DNA of 7,959 bases from a bacterium (GTDB taxonomy: Bacteria; Babelota; Babeliae; Babelales; CAIQNR01), in contig CANNBR010000037.1 in assembly GCA_947502805.1 (NCBI GenBank), forward strand, positions 1 to 7,959, in the 5' to 3' direction. Positions 5,299-7,959 of this stretch are shown one piece after another. The notes beneath the pieces are model-generated. The model worked only from the letters and a program-made list of their open reading frames with translations. It had not been told where the DNA came from and searched no databases. Numbering within the stretch: position 1 is the stretch's first letter; each line of letters starts with the position of its first letter. The position numbers and the translations under genes were made by a program.

Positions 5299-6279
5299 TC
5301 AGTCCGATTTCTTCTCAAGCGTAGCGCAGTCACGCCATAGCACCGGAGCGTCAGCGAAGGTTGACGGCGACGGCGGATCGATACGAGAAGGCTTGGTACG
5401 TATCACCACTTTTTGTGTATCTACTAACTCAGAGCATTCTTTGCTGCATGATTCTTGTAGTTGGTTTTTACAGGTTTCACAGCTTAAAAATTGGTTATTG
5501 CATTCAGCATTTTTGCAATTAACGTAATAATCAGAAGGAGTTGAGCATTGGCTACAGGAGCCTAAAACAACATCATTTACTTTCTGAGATACGCGAGCAT
5601 CAAATACGTAGTTTGAACCTTTAAAGAATCCATCAGGGAACTGTTCAACGTAACGGTGGATACCACCTTGGATGTGCATAACTTTTTTGGCGACTCCCTT
5701 ATTTTTTAAATAAGCAGAAGCGCGTTCGCAACGGACTCCTCCAGTACAAAACATAAGTACTTCTTTGTCGGCGAATGTTTCCAGGTTGTTATCTATGTAT
5801 GCAGGGAACTCTCTAAAATAACGAGTTTTAGGGGAAATCGAATTTTCAAAAGTACCAATCTCAATTTCATACTCATTGCGCGTATCAAGAATAACTAAAT
5901 CTTTGGAACCATTTTTTATGATTTCATGAGCTTCTTCAGGAGTTACATAAGGCGCAGAATCAGATGCTTTAAGGGTTGTTGGATCGATTCCCATAATGAC
6001 GATTTCTTTTTTAATCATAACTCGTAGGCGTGGGAAAAAACGTTCATCGCCAGGAGCTGTTTTAAAATCGATGTTTTTAAAAAGTTGGTGAACATTCATT
6101 TGTTTGATGTATTCATCGGTAGCTTCATCTGATCCACCAAGAGTTCCATTAATGCCTTCGGTTGCCAAAATAATGCGTCCGCTCAATCCAAGCTCAGTAC
6201 ATAAAGATCGTTGCCAGGCGGCAACCGCTTCAGGGTCTTGAACGTCTACGTATTTATAAAACAAAAGTATTTTTCCCAT
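5299..6279 (-). CDS. trhO: tRNA uridine(34) hydroxylase, rhodanese family (UPF0176)
   Basis: This 326-residue protein matches the TrhO/YceA family, which makes 5-hydroxyuridine at position 34 of tRNA with molecular oxygen. Domain order: an N-terminal ferredoxin-like part with EGINGTLGG (41-49), a rhodanese domain with DTRNEYEIEIG (132-142) and the active loop CTGGVRCE (178-185, with Cys178 the expected catalytic residue), then a Cys-rich region (242-282, ten cysteines), a probable metal site seen in many family members. ATG 6279 has GAAGGG about 5 bases upstream. Residues 294-326 are an unusual Pro/Ser/Arg-rich tail encoded by a GC-rich island and look added. A good promoter lies upstream and murB lies 24 bases downstream. 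With tgt it is the second wobble-base modifier in the window. Confidence 0.94.
   Translation of the reverse strand: MGKILLFYKYVDVQDPEAVAAWQRSLCTELGLSGRIILATEGINGTLGGSDEATDEYIKQMNVHQLFKNIDFKTAPGDERFFPRLRVMIKKEIVIMGIDPTTLKASDSAPYVTPEEAHEIIKNGSKDLVILDTRNEYEIEIGTFENSISPKTRYFREFPAYIDNNLETFADKEVLMFCTGGVRCERASAYLKNKGVAKKVMHIQGGIHRYVEQFPDGFFKGSNYVFDARVSQKVNDVVLGSCSQCSTPSDYYVNCKNAECNNQFLSCETCKNQLQESCSKECSELVDTQKVVIRTKPSRIDPPSPSTFADAPVLWRDCATLEKKSD
5321..5390. repeat. GC-rich island in the 3' end of trhO, possible dispersed repeat
   Basis: By direct count 44 of 70 bases are G or C, against visibly AT-rich flanks. It encodes an unusual tail containing RIDPPSPSTFA. A short inverted repeat, CGTCA/TGACG with an 8-base loop (5349-5366 region), lies inside. 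It resembles the palindromic elements that insert near gene ends, but no second copy exists in the window, so the repeat nature is unproven. Confidence 0.4.
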
Positions 6280-6349
6280 GGGGACCCTTCAAGGTTATTT
6301 CATTTTCTAGAACTTAGATGGAGGAAAATGGATTTCGAGTAAGTATTCC

Positions 6350-6378
6350 AGTGTACCATAGGGTTTTATCATCGCCAA
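6350..6378 (-). promoter_or_regulatory. Sigma70-like promoter for trhO-murB
   Basis: On the minus strand TTGGCG (6373-6378) and TACACT (6350-6355) are separated by exactly 17 bases. This is the best -35/-10 pair in the window. Transcription would start near 6343, giving a leader of about 64 nt before the trhO ATG. Confidence 0.6.
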
Positions 6379-6438
6379 GGAGCACGCAGTACGGGTATTC
6401 TGAGGTTAGAATTTTAAAAAAGAGATGGATGAGATGAG

Positions 6439-6464
6439 AAAGAGGCTTTTAGGGAAGCTTTTTT
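6439..6464. terminator. Hairpin with T-run downstream of the ComEC-like gene
   Basis: AAAGAGGCTT (6439-6448) pairs with AAGCTTTTTT (6455-6464), including two G-T wobbles, around a 6-base loop, just past the ComEC-like stop. Pairing is better when read on the plus strand, where T-rich sequence follows, but no plus-strand gene ends here. On the minus strand two A-C mismatches weaken it. The rest of 6280-6474 holds only the trhO promoter and leader. Confidence 0.3.
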
Positions 6465-6474
6465 AATTTACTTA

Positions 6475-7299
6475 TTAGCCCTTGGCTAGGCTCTTAAATA
6501 AGATAGTACCTTCTTTTTTTGCTGTTATTTCTAACAATTTATAACTATCTCTATACTGTTTTGTTTGTCGGTTTGGATGAGTAATAGCGATCTTTTTTAC
6601 TCGTGCATGCCTACATAAAGTATTAAGTGCTTCAAGTGTTTGCGAATTTGCATAAGGACAGGTCACTGTATCAAATTGAACCGAACCACATTGTTTAAGT
6701 GCTTCTGCCAAAAATGTATATTGAATCCAGGTTCCTGCTGACTTTTTTTCTCCTAATGCTCCATAATCGATAACGGAAATAGTTCCATTGCTAGATGTTA
6801 TGAGGGCATTTTTTTTGATACAGGTAATATGACCTTTTTGAGTAAAAAATGAACGAATTTTTTGGTAGGTAAAGGGTACCAAAAGAAGTAGTAAAAAAAG
6901 ATACCAACTATTTTTTTCTCGCCCCCAATGTTTATGGTGCAAAAGTATGCAGGCAGTAAAGGCACACAGGATACAGATAATAAGGCCATAGTAATCTATG
7001 CCATAGAGCCATGTGGTGGAGCCATGATCAAGGCAGTACATCCAAAAAGCACAAAGTTTTTCAAGTGCATGAATAAGCCAATTGTTTGAAATGTGTAAAA
7101 GTTCAAAGAAAAAAATACCTGTTGAAATAAGCAGAAAGAGGGTTAAAAAAGGAGTAAAAAGAAGGTTTCCAAAAACGGTAGTTAAAGAAAATGGCAATCC
7201 CCACGTAACCAGTACTGGTAACGAAATAAGGGAAAGAAAAAGCTGGACGTGCATAAAGTTGTAAAACCAAAATTTGACGGTCAATTTGAATCTGTTCAT
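6475..7299 (-). CDS. Truncated ComEC/Rec2-like protein with degenerate beta-lactamase-like domain
   Basis: Full ComEC is a 600-800-residue DNA-uptake channel: an N-terminal domain, a multi-helix competence domain and a C-terminal metallo-beta-lactamase domain. This protein has only 274 residues. Residues 15-66 resemble the end of the competence domain (a helix ending in S-L-P-V-L, then W-G-L-P-F-S-L-x4-GNLLFTPFLTL), with further hydrophobic segments at 103-120 and 131-145. From about 156 the pattern follows a beta-lactamase fold: VIDYG (176-180) in place of the usual V-x-D-x-G, and FDTVTCPYANSQT (209-221) where the metal-binding H-x-H-x-D-H should be. No metal ligands remain there, so hydrolase activity is unlikely. 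It could be a remnant, a part of a split ComEC, or a repurposed membrane protein. No ribosome site precedes ATG 7299. The identification is moderate. Confidence 0.65.
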   Translation of the reverse strand: MNRFKLTVKFWFYNFMHVQLFLSLISLPVLVTWGLPFSLTTVFGNLLFTPFLTLFLLISTGIFFFELLHISNNWLIHALEKLCAFWMYCLDHGSTTWLYGIDYYGLIICILCAFTACILLHHKHWGREKNSWYLFLLLLLVPFTYQKIRSFFTQKGHITCIKKNALITSSNGTISVIDYGALGEKKSAGTWIQYTFLAEALKQCGSVQFDTVTCPYANSQTLEALNTLCRHARVKKIAITHPNRQTKQYRDSYKLLEITAKKEGTILFKSLAKG

Positions 7300-7305
7300 G
7301 GTATG

Positions 7306-7333
7306 AGTATAGCCAGTAGGAGCGGAAAGTGAA
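7306..7333 (-). promoter_or_regulatory. Possible promoter giving a leaderless ComEC-like transcript
   Basis: TTCACT (7328-7333) and TATACT (7306-7311) are 16 bases apart on the minus strand. The -10 box ends only 6 bases before the ATG at 7299, so transcription would start at or next to the start codon. This agrees with the absence of a Shine-Dalgarno sequence. Confidence 0.4.
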
Positions 7334-7364
7334 GAATATATCTATCAAAGATATTTATTTAAGC

Positions 7365-7370
7365 TATAAT
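7365..7370 (+). promoter_or_regulatory. Putative -10 box for the nfeD-SPFH unit
   Basis: A consensus TATAAT lies 38 bases upstream of the NfeD start. No convincing -35 is visible 16-18 bases before it. The region between this gene and the divergent ComEC-like gene (7300-7408) is AT-rich. Confidence 0.4.
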
Positions 7371-7408
7371 AAGAAGTATTGATTTACTTTAATACATGAA
7401 AGGTATGT

Positions 7409-7852
7409 ATGGCTTCTTACGTAGGTGGATGGCTCCTTTTTGGACTTTTATGTGTTGTCTTTGAGCTTATGACCCCCGGTCTTTTTTATTGTCTTTCTTT
7501 TGCATTGGCAACTCTCCCTACGGCACTCAGTGCTTGGTATGGGTTTTCACTTGCAGGGCAGTCGACCGTGTTTTTTATAAGTTCATTAGTTTCATTTTTT
7601 ATGCTGTACGTGTGTGTACGCAAGGCGGCCAAAGGCGATGGGCATTACAAATCAAATGTTGATGCATTGCCAGGAAAAAAAGGGTTTGTTGTTGAAAAAA
7701 TGTTTCACAATCACGTGGGACAGGTGCAGGTAGAAGGGGAGATTTGGTCTGCTCAATCTCTGCATCAAGAATTACTTGAGAAGGGAGCTTCGATCATCGT
7801 TATACGCGTTGAAGGAGTTCGCCTAATCGTTAATGCAATTACGCAGTCATAA
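7409..7852 (+). CDS. nfeD: NfeD-family membrane protein
   Basis: This 147-residue protein fits the short NfeD architecture: hydrophobic helices over about 5-70, then a C-terminal OB-fold domain (about 83-144). The fold shows L-P-G-K-K-G (87-92), the G-x-V-x-V-x-G-E-x-W-S-A core (104-115) and the closing V-x-G-V-R-L-I-V (134-141). It lacks the N-terminal ClpP-like protease domain of long NfeD proteins. Short NfeD proteins usually pair with an SPFH/stomatin protein and are thought to help membrane quality control or microdomain organisation. Here such a gene follows 11 bases downstream. ATG 7409 is preceded by GAAAGG (7398-7403); an ATG at 7405 is out of frame. Confidence 0.9.
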   Translation: MASYVGGWLLFGLLCVVFELMTPGLFYCLSFALATLPTALSAWYGFSLAGQSTVFFISSLVSFFMLYVCVRKAAKGDGHYKSNVDALPGKKGFVVEKMFHNHVGQVQVEGEIWSAQSLHQELLEKGASIIVIRVEGVRLIVNAITQS

Positions 7853-7863
7853 AGGAAAATATT

Positions 7864-7959
7864 ATGGTTATGGAATTTTTATTTGGAATAATTGGCATAG
7901 GAATACTTTTTCTGCTCATACTTCTTTCTCGCTCTGTTTATATTGTTAAACAAAGTGAA
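7864..7959 (+). CDS. Start of a probable SPFH/stomatin-family protein, cut by window edge
   Basis: Only 32 codons are visible. They begin with a hydrophobic anchor (FLFGIIGIGILFLLILL, residues 5-21), followed by S-R-S-V-Y-I-V-K-Q-S-E. This is the usual start of stomatin/QmcA-type proteins: one N-terminal membrane helix leading into the I-V-x-Q-x-E strand of the band 7 domain. AAAGGA lies 7 bases before the ATG. Its place right after nfeD supports the call. The band 7 domain itself lies beyond the window. Confidence 0.75.
   Translation, partial: MVMEFLFGIIGIGILFLLILLSRSVYIVKQSE

Noticed and set aside
5219..5527. Plus-strand open frame of 102 codons across the murB/trhO junction
   Set aside because: It is antisense to two well-identified genes; its apparent openness reflects the GC-rich tail region.
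7103..7348. Minus-strand frame that could be the missing N-terminus of the ComEC-like protein
   Set aside because: It overlaps the ComEC-like frame over most of its length, so it is not a frameshifted extension, and its composition is not like ComEC.

Overview
The window is an AT-rich bacterial segment, densely packed with short intergenic gaps. The gene content suggests a reduced-genome, host-associated bacterium, probably Candidatus Dependentiae (TM6) or a chlamydia-like lineage. The assignment is inferred from three things: a Tgt of the chlamydial type beside a VUT/YhhQ importer, a cut-down ComEC, and toxin-antitoxin genes beside unknown membrane proteins. No rRNA or other phylogenetic marker is present to confirm it.

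Left part, minus strand (1-1993). An orphan RelB/DinJ-like antitoxin is followed by a 20-codon stub that reads like the start of a YafQ/RelE toxin. Next come a VUT-family queuosine-precursor importer and tgt, which overlap by ATGA; tgt runs off the left edge. The importer and tgt look like a two-gene module that imports a queuosine base and inserts it into tRNA. A GC-rich, REP-like inverted repeat lies in the importer's last codons, just upstream of the tgt start.

Centre, plus strand (2154-4303). Four tightly spaced genes form a probable operon: two tandem, clearly paralogous polytopic membrane proteins of no recognised family, then an MntA-type nucleotidyltransferase and a HepT-type HEPN ribonuclease (overlapping by ATGA). 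An extended -10 promoter sits inside a perfect 12-bp AT-only inverted repeat upstream. This is the most likely place in the window for an undescribed system.

Right-centre, minus strand (4315-7299). A probable trhO-murB operon has a good sigma70-like promoter. TrhO makes the ho5U34 tRNA modification and carries an odd GC-rich C-terminal tail. MurB is a peptidoglycan precursor enzyme that lacks the usual Arg of its Tyr-Arg motif. Upstream is a short ComEC-like protein that keeps only the end of the competence channel domain plus a degenerate beta-lactamase-like domain.

Right edge, plus strand (7409-7959). An NfeD-family protein is followed by the start of a probable SPFH/stomatin gene, the usual partnership for these families. 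Once tgt is counted, no gene-free stretch exceeds 300 bases; the longest gap is 6280-6474.
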